From positions 457,240-521,239 of the forward strand of contig NW_006768812.1 in the NCBI RefSeq assembly GCF_000204055.1: a stretch of DNA of 64,000 nt, in the 5' to 3' direction. The notes under the pieces were generated by a model, which ran no database searches, was not told the origin of the DNA, and saw only the letters and a program-made list of their open reading frames with translations. The stretch comes from Melampsora larici-populina 98AG31. Its lineage: Eukaryota > Basidiomycota > Pucciniomycetes > Pucciniales > Melampsoraceae. A program made the translations under genes and the position numbers. Below, in pieces: positions 45,806 through 57,300 of this stretch. Every line of letters begins with the position of its first letter. The stretch's first letter is position 1.

Positions 45806-48202
45806 ATGGATCCTAAGGTAGAGTGTGAAGGCTGTAGCAATCACTTTCCGTGAATGACCACACTCACTTGTGGTCAATGCCAGAGGATGGAAGAGGACCC
45901 CACCTCTGCGTGCACACTCAGTGCTTGGGGTGTGGCAAATGCTACTGATTTCTTACCCACTCCAAATGCCAATCATGCAATTGAAGCAATCCAGCTCAGC
46001 ATTCCGGCACCCCAGCACTCGTTCAACCTTCAAATCTACCTTCGAACTTGATGACTCCGGCTGTAACTTCAACGAGGAAGACACCTTTAACCGCGTTGAC
46101 TATTCCACAGGAGATGTTCCAAGGTGGATTGCTTGGTCAGCCAGCCTTCAAAACCAGCTCACATATCAATCAATCTCGCTTTGAGCTACCAGCCCCTTTA
46201 CATCCTCAACGCCAAGGATCCATTTGTGCATTGCAGTCTGGAAGGCAAACCGTTGGTCAGCCAAAGGGTAGGAAGAAAAAAGAAGTCAAGGAGGAAATTG
46301 AGGAGGAAAGTTCAGAAATAGAGATAACGATGAATTTTCTTTACCTCAGTGGAATGGGAAAGTCCAACTTTGTACGTCACGGTCTCACACCTCGAAAATT
46401 CAAAATCGATCTTGACCTTTTGGACTGGTTTTGGTTGCTTGGTTGGGATGTGTACGCGTACTATCTACAAGAAGCAAAGGATTCAGCCTTTCCATCCAAG
46501 ACCCAGCAGCGAGAGAACAAGATTTGTCAACTTCTGCAAGACTTCTCATCCAACTATTGTATTATTGCAGAAAATGGGGTCTCAGTTACCAAAGATTCAA
46601 TGAAATCCACACTCATTAGCAAGCAGAAGACCAAGAAGCTTGACAAGACCAAGTTTGGCTTGATCTTCAATATGAAGAGATACATTGCAACTCTTCCATC
46701 GGAATCATCTCCCTCTCCCAAGCGTGTGAACTCAGGTTCTCGAACTCAAAAACAAAAGAAAAAGTTTGAAGTTTCTTCCGATGAAGAAGAACCAACAGAC
46801 TTTTGGGAATGCAAATTGTCTCATTGCCAAAATGTCATCCTCACACTCAAAAGCTCCAGCGAACCCATCTATCATCTGACAATGATAATGATGTTTCTAG
46901 TGTTGATAATACAAAGAAACAACTTGTACGTTACCAACCTCCAAGAAGTACCCAACCTACCATTGAGAATGACAACTACGATTGATTCCGAGAGAATATC
47001 AGTTTGGTTACTGAATTAGGACAAGACCAAATCCACAAATGTGAATCTGCTCAATTCAATGAGGACAGTGTACGTGTTGCATCTGCAAGCTCGGAACAAG
47101 CTCAACAAGTGCAACCTTCTCTCTCACTTGTTACTGAAAGAGATGAACCTGTTGGTGATGCCACTGTTAGTTGTCTTTGAATCAATCTTGTTCATTTGTA
47201 TCGGTGTGTTCAAAAGCATTTGAACAAGAATTGATCTTGTTCATTTTGTATTGGTGTTGTTCGAAAGCATATGACCAACAAAAACACTGTCTCAGTGTCT
47301 GTACAAACCAACCAAACTCGAACCCTCTTGATTCACGATGCCTTGTTAGCGAGATCGGAGAAGGATGAAGGTGAGTATCTGGGGCTTCTTGTAGGAACTG
47401 TAATAGTACTGATATTTTGTTTTTAACTCTAGCTATGTCCCTTGAAAGCTTTGGTAATATGCATTCCCTTGCTCGGGGTGCAAAACCAATCCTGCCATAC
47501 CCCCCTCTTTCAATCTCGAATTGGAACAAAGGTTGGCTACTTTCATTGATTACTAAAAATGAAAAAGCCGTCTTCAAACAGGTTGCAATCTCTTTCCAAG
47601 TTGATTGAGAATCTTTAATTGGTGCAGGTAGGCTTGGTGATCACAAGCTGACAAGAAATTCTCTCTGTACTTCTCGACTATTGTAAAACAGATTGTGAAG
47701 CGTTGGGTTGTGCAAATTGTGGGTACTGAAGAATCGCACATGGATCTTGACAACGATAGTACAGATTTTTGGATCTTTGAAGAGGAACTGGTAGAAGACT
47801 ACGTGAAGTATGTGGGCAATGATAACTTTGCTATTAAAACCAAAAATAAAGGTGACCCACTTCATGAAATGCTCCATGCAATGACTCATTATGATTTGAA
47901 TGAGAATGCAGGATGCTCTTTTGTATGTGACCTACAGGGAGTTGGTTCTACACTCACAGACCCAGCAGTCATTGATCTTGAGTGAGTGTAGTTCATAGAC
48001 CATTTTTTATCCTTAAAAGAAATTTGTAATGTGAATTAATCTTGCCCAAATGGTTTTTTTTGAACACAGTAAATCCTTTGGGAGCGGAAACCTGAACTAT
48101 GATGGCCTCAAGCTCTTCATATCTCAACGCAAGTGCAATGTATGGTGCAAAAACTTAGGCCTCACATTGGCAAAAAAATGGAAATCTGAACTCAATAAGT
48201 AA
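45806..48202 (+). pseudogene. Alpha-type protein kinase with zinc-binding N-terminus, degenerate
   Basis: From ATG 45806 the reading shows CEGCSNHFP, TGA 45851, LTCGQC, then after a 1-nt frameshift near 45910 CLGCGKCY, TGA 45946, FLTHSKCQSCN and TGA 45982: paired CxxC knuckles as in rust alpha-kinases. A basic/acidic linker follows (to about 47180; another frameshift near 46795). The alpha-kinase catalytic domain is spread over later exons: LESFGNMHSLARGAKPILPY, LVEDYVKYVGNDNFAIK, GCSFVCDLQGVGSTLTDPAV, and after a donor at about 47983 and acceptor at 48069, GSGNLNYDGLKLFISQRKCN and VWCKNLGL to TAA 48200-48202. These are the hallmark C-terminal alpha-kinase motifs (DLQG, LTDPA, H/QRKCN..C). 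The ATP-binding N-lobe is incomplete. Alpha-kinases are expanded in Puccinia. Sits just inside a terminal repeat. Confidence 0.8.
47181..47276. repeat. About 46-bp tandem duplication in the kinase linker
   Basis: 47181-47225 and 47230-47276 are similar copies of a CAATCTTGTTCATTTGTAT...TTCAAAAGCATTTGA unit. The duplication falls in the linker between the zinc-binding region and the kinase domain. Confidence 0.8.
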
Positions 48203-48911
48203 ATGGTAGATTGATACAACTGATTTTGATGTGATGAATAACGGTACACAAAGTTGAAAGGCAGATTCTGCCTTTTTCAAAACCTAGAATACTAGTTTTG
48301 TTTTTGGCGGGGAAAAAAACTGATATGCAGCCTAGTTTTCTTTTACTTTGAGGACCCCATGCTTACAATTTTCACCATCAGCCAGCATTTCCTCTTACTC
48401 ATGCCTCACGTGAGTCTCCGGCAACAACTCTCCACGGAACTTGTGAAGGCCTCCGAAAAGGTCTTATCCGTCATCTACTTCACATCAAAACCCCCCTCTT
48501 ACGTTTCTTTGTATGCCTACCTTCAACTCAAAATGATGACAACTGCCGCCGCAATCTTACTCGACGAGTCTGAAGAAGTCTTAATCTTTTCGATTCTCTC
48601 CCTCAGTCACGCATTCAACACCTTCCTTGAAGCCATCTGTGATCTACAAGAGCTCACCAATACTCAGCATGTGATCCTTCAACATACTATGAAGATTGGT
48701 TTGGTGATTGGTCAAGCCTTTGACGATATCACTCACCTCTGATACATTGAACCAAGAATTCACATCAGAGATCAACCCCTTCAACGGTCAAGGTTCAATG
48801 GGGTTTTGAATGCGAGTGAACGTAACTTTTGCAAATTTGTAAGACCACTTTCACATAGATGTCCTTTTCGCTCATTTGCTGATGTAGGCCATCTAATACC
48901 ATCAGGCTCGA
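48203..48911. other. Spacer with an uncharacterised 127-codon ORF
   Basis: ORF 48359-48742 (plus) is open but shows only a hydrophobic/acidic composition (SEEVLIFSILSLSHAFNTFL). It may be the eroded N-terminus of the Harbinger remnant that follows, in another frame; not established. Confidence 0.35.
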
Positions 48912-49317
48912 ATGTCCAAAAACAACTTCCATCAATTGGTTACTCTAATTCAAGATGATCTAGTTTTCCACAACAACTCATCAGTTCCTCAATCACCTGT
49001 TCAATGGCAACTATTACTGACCTTATGTCAACTGGGACTTAGTGGAAATGGCGGCGTGTCTTCATCAAGGACGCTGCCTCAGCAAAACAGGCTGTTGACT
49101 GGATCGACGTCTGCTGCATCTTACACAACTTTTCAATCCAGCAGAGGGATGTTTGGGTTCTGGAGCCTGAAGAACGAATTCCCAAAGCTTTTGGACAAGG
49201 GGAAGAAGAACCGTTGGAAGAAGAACACACAGCTGCATATTCCAGACGTAATACTCTACCGTGCGAGTTCAGACGTACTCAGGAAGGGCATTGATATGAA
49301 TACTCTTGTACCTCAAA
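48912..49317 (+). pseudogene. PIF/Harbinger transposase remnant with internal deletion
   Basis: The N-terminal motif RMSKNNFHQLVTLIQDDLVF followed by PVQWQLLLTLCQLGLSGNGG is characteristic of PIF/Harbinger (DDE_Tnp_4) proteins. Immediately after GNGG the sequence jumps, in another frame, to VFIKDAASAKQAVDWIDVCC and ILHNFSIQQRDVWVLEPEE, the C-terminal end of the same family. The whole DDE catalytic middle (several hundred residues) is missing, so this is an internally deleted copy. Confidence 0.75.
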
Positions 49318-50046
49318 TTCCGCACTGTAGTTGAAGTCGATCAATGTAATCAGATCATTTATACCTTTGAGATACCAAGATTAGGTGATTTTGTTAGATG
49401 CTTTTAAATATGAGATATCAACTCTGATATAGTCCAGGTCTTGAAATTGATGAGATCAACTTTTATTTACATTCAGTTGATTTGATTGAGTCATTTGAAT
49501 CAATTCAAATTGTAAGTTTTGAATCAATTCAAGACCTTTTAAGACTAAAGGAGTTGTTCTCTTGATTTGAATCGATTCAAATCTAGGAGTGATTATTTTG
49601 ATTTGAACCGATTCAAATCTAATCCTCTATTTGACTCGTTTGATATGAATCACGGAAAAGGCAGTCCGAAAGTAATCACTCGATTTCGTCATAGCTCACT
49701 TGACCCATTTCAAGGATGCAAGAGATGAATGGAACAAATGATTTGATTCACTTCCATGCATGATTCATTTCTTAAACGCTCAACACAGCATGATAGGATG
49801 CGACTATATATTTAGGGGATTCAACGGTTTCTATCGAGATAGAAAAGGAGCAGGGAATTGTGAATTGAGATAGGAAAAGGTGAACAAGTTTTTTTGCCAT
49901 TTTATTTGGTTATCAAGAATAAAAAATAAGAATCAAAGCAAGAATTTTTTGTTTTTTTGATGTTTTTTTGGTTATCATGAAAAGATAAGAGACCAATCAA
50001 AGAAAGAACCAAAATCAAAAGCCTTGTTTTAAAAAGGAAAGGTTTG
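49318..50046. other. Spacer, AT-rich
   Basis: Holds the TTTGAATCRATTCAAA dyad cluster (49493-49619) and a pyrimidine/purine-rich AT stretch; no gene seen. Confidence 0.45.
49493..49619. repeat. Four TTTGAATC(A/G)ATTCAAA dyads
   Basis: Palindromic 16-20 bp sites at 49493-49510, 49518-49532, 49564-49583 and 49600-49619; the third, GATTTGAATCGATTCAAATC, is a perfect 20-bp palindrome. Irregular spacing. Confidence 0.8.
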
Positions 50047-51578
50047 CTATAAAACTTGAAGGAATTCTTGAGCCATCTTTTTAGCTTCCTCATGAGGAAC
50101 TGTTGCTGAAGTTAGCTTTGCTATCATCTCCACCATCTCTCGGCCTAATTGAAGTTTTGACATCCCCGAGCCGGACTTGTCAAGCTCCAAAGCCTTTTGC
50201 TCCTGTGCTAACTCGCGATCCAACTTGAGTAGATTGAGTTCGTCTTGTTTGGCCTGCTTGGTTTTTTTGGTGGCAACAGCTTCAGGATCTTCATCCTCAT
50301 CGACAGATTGTTTTTGAGTGTCTTTGGGCATTTGAAAACCAAATCTTGAGCCGATCATCCCCATCACAGTATTAGTAGCATCAGCAGCTTGTTGAACCAT
50401 GATTCGGGTGTTATCGTTTGAACTTTTGTGGTGTTGATTCAGTTCTTTGAAGTCGGATTGAGTCGGTAGAGAAGATTGTATATTGTTCAAAAGGGTCGCA
50501 TTACCTGAAGCGCGTCTTGGTGTATCTTTAGGGATTGGATCACAAATAGCAGGTGGGTTAAGTCGGCAACTTTTTCTTTGTGAGTTAGATACAGATTGGA
50601 TATGGGGTAAGGTTTGATCGGGTCAACCAAATCACCTGGAAGTGGCAAGTCGTCGTCTTCGTTGGCTTCTGGATCGTAGAGGTCATCCGGCTGAAGAAAT
50701 TCACTCGGTTCCCAGACAGTGTAACGGGATGATTGGGTTTTATTAACAATTGGCGACTCTTGAGTTGCGGTGTTTTGAGTCGCAATATTGATTTGGCTGG
50801 CTCTTGCAGAGGATTCGGCCGTGTACAAGGGTTGATTGCCTACACGCTCACCCATTATGGGGACAAGGGATTCATAATAGGGGCATAACCTATCCAACAG
50901 ATCTGTAGCAACATCAGGTCAGTACATAAATCAACATCAGACAGGAATGAGATGATTGGACTAACCCTTTGTAGTTTTCACAGCCGATGCCTTGATTGCC
51001 TCCTCCTCCTCAATATCAATCTGAACATCATTATTAGCTCGGAGCGCGGCAATCTTGTCTTCAGCTGTCTCCATGACCCCAGCACCAGTGGCCTTGTGCC
51101 AATTCTTTGCTGCACGGAACTTTGATTCTAACTGCTCAATCTTAGAGCCAAATTTAAAAGAAACATGTTAGAAGTCTTTTCACCAAAGGAAATATTGGAT
51201 GTGAGAGGAACAGCTAACCTTTTGTTTACATCCCTTCCAATCTGGGATGACAAAGCCATGCGCATGCAAGTACTTAGCACATCTCTTGGTGCATTCCTTC
51301 TTGGAAAGGTTTACCAAGCGAAAAACAGAATAATTTGTCGAGATGAGATCACTTGACTCCATACACATCCAGATCGCGTCGGATGTGGACTCTTGATCAC
51401 CCCAGGTGAAAGCCAGCCATTCAGCTATCAAGTCAAGAGCTGAATCGCCTTCAGTGTTCAAGTCTTTCAACCACGACATCTGATTTCTCTTAGGAGGAGT
51501 TGGGGTGATGGTAGTTGATTCAGAGGGTTTCCCTTTAGCTTTTTGGCTGCCACGCGGGTTAGTTGCTGGTTGAGACAT
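50047..51578 (-). CDS. Myb/SANT-like transposon accessory protein
   Basis: Exons 51578-51219, 51140-50966 and 50902 onward join in phase with GT-AG introns of 78 and 63 nt. The N-terminal domain has the Trp/aromatic pattern of Myb/SANT-like DNA-binding proteins seen beside rust DDE transposases (MSWLKDLNTEGDSALDLIAE, WLAFTWGD, then FRAAKNWHKATGAGV and LLDRLCPYYESLVPIMGER). The C-terminal part (50490-50047) is helical and acidic/basic (QDELNLLKLDRELAQEQKAL). The frame changes between about 50630 and 50510; I could not place a consistent intron, so either an unusual splice site or a 1-nt frameshift lies there. Co-oriented with, and downstream of, the DDE transposase; the pair resembles the two-gene layout of Harbinger-like transposons, where the Myb-like partner binds DNA ends. 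Confidence 0.6.
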
Positions 51579-51992
51579 GGGTGAAGTGGTTGTGGGGTTT
51601 CTAATGACAGTCACAAGGTGTTTCTGTTTTGTTAGAATTCTTTGTGGGGTTTGTTGAGTTCATGCAGGGATTTACGTACGTTGGAAGTGGAGGTAGATTG
51701 CGGCTCGACGGCGGCAAGAAATAAGGTTGAAGTTCATAGGCAGCCGGCAGCGGGATTTGCAGCCACTAGACAGCGTGAATCTCACTTTTCCCGGCTGTGC
51801 CTAGTTTTTGGAAACCTAACTATTTAGGTTTCAGAAAAAGGTAGATTCTACCTTTCAACTTTGAGTACCGTAAATAAATGAAAGAAACAAGTTTGAAAAG
51901 AATCTTATTTACCATTGTGAAGGTCTTGTCTATTCATCTATTTTTTTTTTGTTGGAATAAAATTGGAGATTATTCTATGCATTTTTATGAAA

Positions 51993-53529
51993 TCAAATGT
52001 GAGATTGCTCGTCTTCATCTTCATAAAACCCCTCTAAATCAAAGTCTACCTCAATGAGTCTCAAAAAGGGTAACAACCGTTCAAAAACTTTCCATACATT
52101 GTTGACAGTGATATTGGCTTCTTGAACTCCTAACCGTTGGATTAAAATGCAAACTTGCCGGGACAACTGAGGAGGAGATACCCGCAAAAGATCTGCACGC
52201 TCTGGATATTGATCATTTATCATTTGATCAATTGCCTCCAGGGGTACAGGATGAAGTCCCTGAGTCCCATCATAATTTTCAGAAGAATAATAACATGTAT
52301 TGGGTGCCACTCCAGTTGGGAGGTGTGAATTTGGGTTTTTGCGAGTCTGGTATGTTTTCTTCCTTTCCATGAATGAATTCATCACACGTTGAACTAAAGG
52401 TATCCAGAGGTGTAAAAACAAAGCCCTACGCACAAAATTTGAAATCACATTCATGTTAGCAAAGAACCCCAAAAGAAAAAGGCTGAATTCAGTGTAAAAA
52501 ACTGACTTCTGAAGTGGGTCCTTTGGATTATACATCCCAGTATCAATAGCCAGTTTGATATCATCGCGGAGAGTTGTATTCTTTGCGCGCATTAGCTGTG
52601 ACCAAAGTGACTCTATCTTCTGATTGTGAGTAGAAGTGGTGTAGTGGTGATGGTTCAATGTGTCTTCAACACTTTCACCAGCGTAAATGTGTGTAAACAA
52701 AGCTTGGAATGTAGCCATATCACCAGTCTTGGTTCCATGATCGGTTGAAGTTTTGACTGGAAATCCTCCAACAGCAGAAACAAGCTCTAGAAAGTATAGA
52801 CCAACTACTTGTGGGTTNNNNNNNNNNNNNNNNNNNNNNNNNNNNNNNNNNNNNNNNNNNNNNNNNNNNNNNNNNNNNNNNNNNNNNNNNNNNNNNNNNN
52901 NNNNNNNNNNNNNNNNNNNNNNNNNNNNNNNNNNNNNNNNNNNNNNNNNNNNNNNNNNNNNNNNNNNNNNNNNNNNNNNNNNNNNNNNNNNNNNNNNNNN
53001 NNNNNNNNNNNNNCGCATCAACTTATAGACTGTGTCACAATTGATCTTGATGTAGGTGATTAACTGCAAGGTTTTGCTGCATAGTTTGATATCCTGCATT
53101 CCGATCTTCACCTTCAATTGCTTCCAGTAATAAATCTAACACCTGATCCACCGTCACACGGCCTTGTTGAACATGATCACCTCGCCAATTGATACCCAAG
53201 TCTTTTGACATTGTTTGAATGTTATACATATTGATAGGAATGTTGTATGTATTATTAATTGCACACATGGCTTCTAGACGTGTCATGCCAATGGTGTAGT
53301 ATTGTTGCAGTAGAGGGTAAGCTTGTTCCTTCTGCTCCTGAGTCATTGATGCTCAAGTGGTGGGGAGGTCAAAGTTCTTGAGAATACGCTGCAGGGTTCG
53401 CAAAGTTGTCTCAATATTGTGATTGTAAGAAAGGCCAGTGACCATTGTAGCCTGGGTGATACCTTCCTCGCAGTAGCCAAGAAGGATTGGGCCAAGAACT
53501 TCATCCTGTATTTCATTTATTTGTACCAT
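51993..53529 (-). pseudogene. DDE integrase-type transposase, interrupted by assembly gap
   Basis: ATG at 53529 opens an N-terminal helical region (MVQINEIQDEVLGPILLGYC, GITQATMVTGLSYNH), one in-frame TGA at 53355-53353, then EQAYPLLQQYYTIGMTRLEA and GVNW-like LGINWRGDH. A frame change near 53060 leads to KINCDTVYKLM, then 196 N. After the gap: GLYFLELVSAVGGFPVKTST, DHGTKTGDMATFQ and STHNQKIESLWSQLMR, the signature of integrase-core transposases (second Asp in DHGTKTG, Glu in QKIESLW). The C-terminus is acidic (DLEGFYEDEDEQ). The gap hides the first catalytic Asp, so integrity cannot be judged. Confidence 0.7.
52818..53013. other. Assembly gap, 196 N
   Basis: Run of N inside the DDE transposase gene; gap length may be nominal. 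Confidence 0.99.
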
Positions 53530-53799
53530 GCTTCTAAGTGGATTTCAAGGTTGATCTAATGATATTGATTAATTTGATTGAGTGAATTATAGTTTTGAAG
53601 AAAAAATAAGTGTTGAATTAAAAAAAAGGTCAGTGGTGGGTAGTGATGGTTGAAATGGACTTGGTGGTGGTTATTGTGGTAGCTGGTGATGACAAGCAAA
53701 CAGTGAGTTGTGTGGTGATGCAAACGGCATGGTGTGGTGTGGTGTGATGTTGAAAATCCGGAGTTGGAAATCAGAAATTCAAAATTAAACAAAAATCAA
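53530..53799. other. Promoter-side spacer of the DDE transposase
   Basis: Contains a run of GGTG/GTGG repeats (53635-53750) between the transposase start and the right inverted repeat. No gene. Confidence 0.5.
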
Positions 53800-53868
53800 G
53801 AAAACCAAAAACCAAAAACGGAAGTTTTGAAGAGACCATGGCGGTCACTTCAAGTCACGGCTTCCGTA
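53800..53868 (-). repeat. Right terminal inverted repeat of the 8.3-kb element
   Basis: Inverted partner of 45576-45644; outer end GTCACGGCTTCCGTA. Confidence 0.85.
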
Positions 53869-54053
53869 AATTAAAGAGTTGTGGTTTTTGATTTGGAATG
53901 GATTAATTCAGAATTGATCAAAAAGATGGTAAACCGAATGAATCAAAGTGTCAAATCTTTTTTACAAATTGACTTGTTGCTGATCTGTGTCCCCACTTTA
54001 TGGTCATTGGAGGTCCAAGGTGAGAAATCTTCCCCCCTTAAATTGAACAATAG

Positions 54054-54300
54054 CCAGGTGCTCAGCACCTGGCATGATCTGGACCAGGGGCTGAGCACCC
54101 AGCGTGGTCTGGAATTCTGATTCCAACCTTGCCAAGCACCTGGTAGGCAGGTGGAGCCCAGTGTACGAAATAACACCTGGATTCCGGGTAAGCCTCAGAT
54201 AAGTTGACGCCCCTGGAATGCAGGTGCCCAGCACTTAAATCAGCTAGGACCACAGGTATCCAAGCGGACTTGGGTGCTGAGCACCTGGATTCTGGGTTGT
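54054..54300. repeat. CAGGTGCTNAGCACCTG dyads and related repeats
   Basis: 54054-54072 is a perfect palindrome (CCAGGTGC-TCA-GCACCTGG). Related sites are GGCTGAGCACCCAGC near 54089 and GGGTGCTGAGCACCTGGATT at 54272. ACCTGGATTC(C/T)GGGT is repeated near 54175 and 54284. GC-rich island in AT-rich sequence. Confidence 0.75.
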
Positions 54301-57300
54301 CCTCACATGAATTGACTCATCCGCCAATCGGCTAGTAAGCCACATTGGTGGAACATGTATTGTTTCGGGTACGTGAGGACCAGGTGGCCAGGGTGAGGCC
54401 CACGTGACCTCAACCACGCTCCTGTCACCTATAAAAGGGACCTTTTTCACATGACTTCCACCCAATGCCACACCAATTCAATTTCAGGTGGGCTCAGTAC
54501 AAAGTTGCCCCATGGAGCTCATGTGAGCCCTGGCCTTTGTTTTTTGATCCAATCACCATCACTGACATTTCATTTCATAGATCTTCATGAATCTCAAGCA
54601 ACTTATATAGTTCCTCACCTATCCTCTCAGCAGCTTGGTGCTGATGCCAATGTGCGTCTTGTCCAAGGCTTACACAAGGCATTCATTTTGTTGGATATCA
54701 CCCCTTCATGATGTTGTCTGTTCCAACAGTAGATCATCATACCATGTTTGGCTTTTCCCCTTCACTATTGGCGCAAATTCATCATCATCACTCATCTTTC
54801 TTTTTTTATGAACCAGCTCCTCAAACAGAATCATGGCACTTGTAATGACATTCTTGTTTGAATCATTCCTTGGCCTCTCAATGCTCAAATCCAATTACCA
54901 GATTGGCAAAGGTTCTGTGGGTGACCGCAGATATATCTTTGGACTGTAAGTTTGCAAAACATGCTTTCAATGTAGTGTGTATGATGTTGTTGGGTATTTT
55001 GCTTCAGTTGGACAAAGATTATGATTCTTTTCATGAACATACCAGCCATCATGGTGAGATCTCCTTTGCGTTTCTCTTCAATCTATCATTTCCGTACTAT
55101 GTCAAGTACTGCGATGCTTGCATACACTGCAGATTGGGAGGGTATAGTTTGATCTGGAAAACTGCCAAGGAGACTCAACAGATCAAACAAAAAGACTATT
55201 TGATTGTGTTGTCATGGGCTGATTTTCACCAGTCCTCCACAAGCAAGTCTGCCATGAAAATCAATAGGTTCCTTTTTATTTGAGCATGATTGTTGACATT
55301 CACACAAAACAATTCAGAAACAAGAAATGAAATTAAAAAAATAAATGACATGAGATGAAAAAGACGTCTTCCATCACAGAGAGTCCAATGTGGTTCCTCA
55401 GCTGTTGATAATTTCCTCTCAACTTGAAATACATACTTGTTACTATCACTACTACTATATCAAGTTCTGTTGTTACGTTCATTGAACAAAACATACTCAT
55501 TTCAACTCATAATGAAAAGCAAACCCCAAACCCAATCAGATTGGCTTTTATATCAGATTGGAGGCCTTCACAAATATTCTATGATATGCAGTGCAAAACA
55601 TTCATCTGTCAAACTACATACTTTACAACATCCTTCTGAACCATTTTAAATACCTTCATCTTTTTGCGGAATGATATTATCTCTGCATCTGGTGAATTCT
55701 TTGGAACATTCCTCTTTTTGTTAGTCTGACTAGGTGGAATTCAAGTAAGCTTTTCTCAACTAGTTTGATATAACTTGCTCACCTCCTGAACATAGAATGA
55801 GAAGCAAAACTTCTTATTGAACACGCTTTTGGAAGTGGTAACAAAAACCACTTTCAGTGCTGGTACATCTGGAGCTGGTGCTATTGACACTGTTGAATCT
55901 ATTGAAGTTAGTCCTTCAATTTGAACCTTTCTATCTGGACCATGGAGATTCCACTGGATTTAACAAGATCAACATTAGCAATTGATTTATATCTCAGTTT
56001 CAATCTCAGCTTGGATCTTTCATGGAGCAACTGGAGCCGCATTCATGATGTAAGTTTCAATGATCATTCAAGTTGAAGGTAAACCGTGTTCGCCGGCAAA
56101 ACCTGATTAAACTCCCAATCCCTACTACCAATTTCCAAGTTTACACGTCCAACACATTCCAATCTGAATTCCACATGCCTCACCCCAAATCTGTTCCTCA
56201 TTCCTCTTATTGGATTGAGTCAACTATCAATCCATATAAACAGATTCATGAAAACTTTCAACAGAACAAAACAACTTCAGCTGCAAACTTAAGCTCCAAT
56301 GAGCTTCTTTCAATCTGAATAACTTGAAATCAACACAATTCTAAAACCATTCCTGAACCAAATCAAAGTACATCAAAGTTGTTGCCCTTGAAGCTGCCAG
56401 GATAGACTACTCTCAGCAAAACCATTACAATTCATTCAACCCTCAAGATAACCATTGATGATTGATCTCAACCCTAAAAACACACAAAGATAAGGCCGTC
56501 CTTTGATAAATCCAGTCCAATTCAATTCAATGATTCCTCACAGGGCAAGTTCATACACCGCTTTCTCTCCTCTATCTAACTCTGGTCCTTGTGTCAGTAG
56601 TTGTTCTCAAAGTACTAGAATTAGCACAAGCGTATGCCATTCTATCTTAGCTCAATCGCAAATCAAACAATCAACTGAATATTTTTGTTTACTTGAAATC
56701 TTTTTCATAGACTGACATCAATCCACTCACCTCTTTTCATATGTAATCTACTGTCACTCGATTATTGGTTGCAACTAAGCAGCAACTTGAAAGTCAGTCA
56801 CATGGTTGGATTGATGAAAGTGGAGTACCTGATATTTACATGATATTAAGGAATGAGTTTAATGCTGCAAGTCCAGCATTTCCCAAGGAAGGTATTGATA
56901 TGATGTTGGTCAACATCATCTCCATCTGTATTCTGAGGTACGGTTACTTCTCTCGGTTATTGATCTGATGATTGTACTATCTCTTGATTTTTTTGAATTA
57001 GCGACTTAAATTTGGTTCCAGGGTTACCAGATAGCCCAGCCTCTATGTAAACAAAATCAATCACAACCAAAAGGGACCCATTTCAAATATCAATCCACAT
57101 CAAAACTGAATAATATTTTCAACTTTAGGCGCAAGAAACAATCATTACTGACTTTTGTGGGCTCCTTTGGAATATGACATGTCAATACACCTTGATCAAG
57201 TAGGTTCTTCAGCATGCTCATCAAATAATCTTTCCCGTTGACTCATAAAACTCTTTGCTACCCCAAACTCAATCAATCAACAGGACTATAGGCTTTACAC

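Larger units (their letters stand above)
45576..53868. mobile_element. 8.3-kb element bounded by 69-bp inverted repeats, carrying an alpha-kinase
   Basis: 45576-45644 and 53800-53868 are inverted copies (about 85 percent identical) starting TACGGAAGCCGTGAC and ending GGTTTTTGGTTTTTGGTTTTC. ATTAA occurs directly left of the left end (45571-45575) and one base beyond the right end (53870-53874), a possible 5-bp target duplication. Inside, the alpha-kinase pseudogene begins about 160 bp after the left repeat on the plus strand, and the DDE transposase begins about 270 bp inside the right repeat on the minus strand, with a Myb/SANT-like gene next to it. A DDE plus Myb/SANT pair is typical of Harbinger-like elements. 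That the kinase is cargo is inference. Confidence 0.65.

Noticed and set aside
5318..53355. TGA recoding (as a sense codon) to explain frequent in-frame TGA
   Set aside because: Intact genes in the window, such as the 487-aa and 563-aa genes, end in TGA, and the TGAs occur in many different decaying elements.
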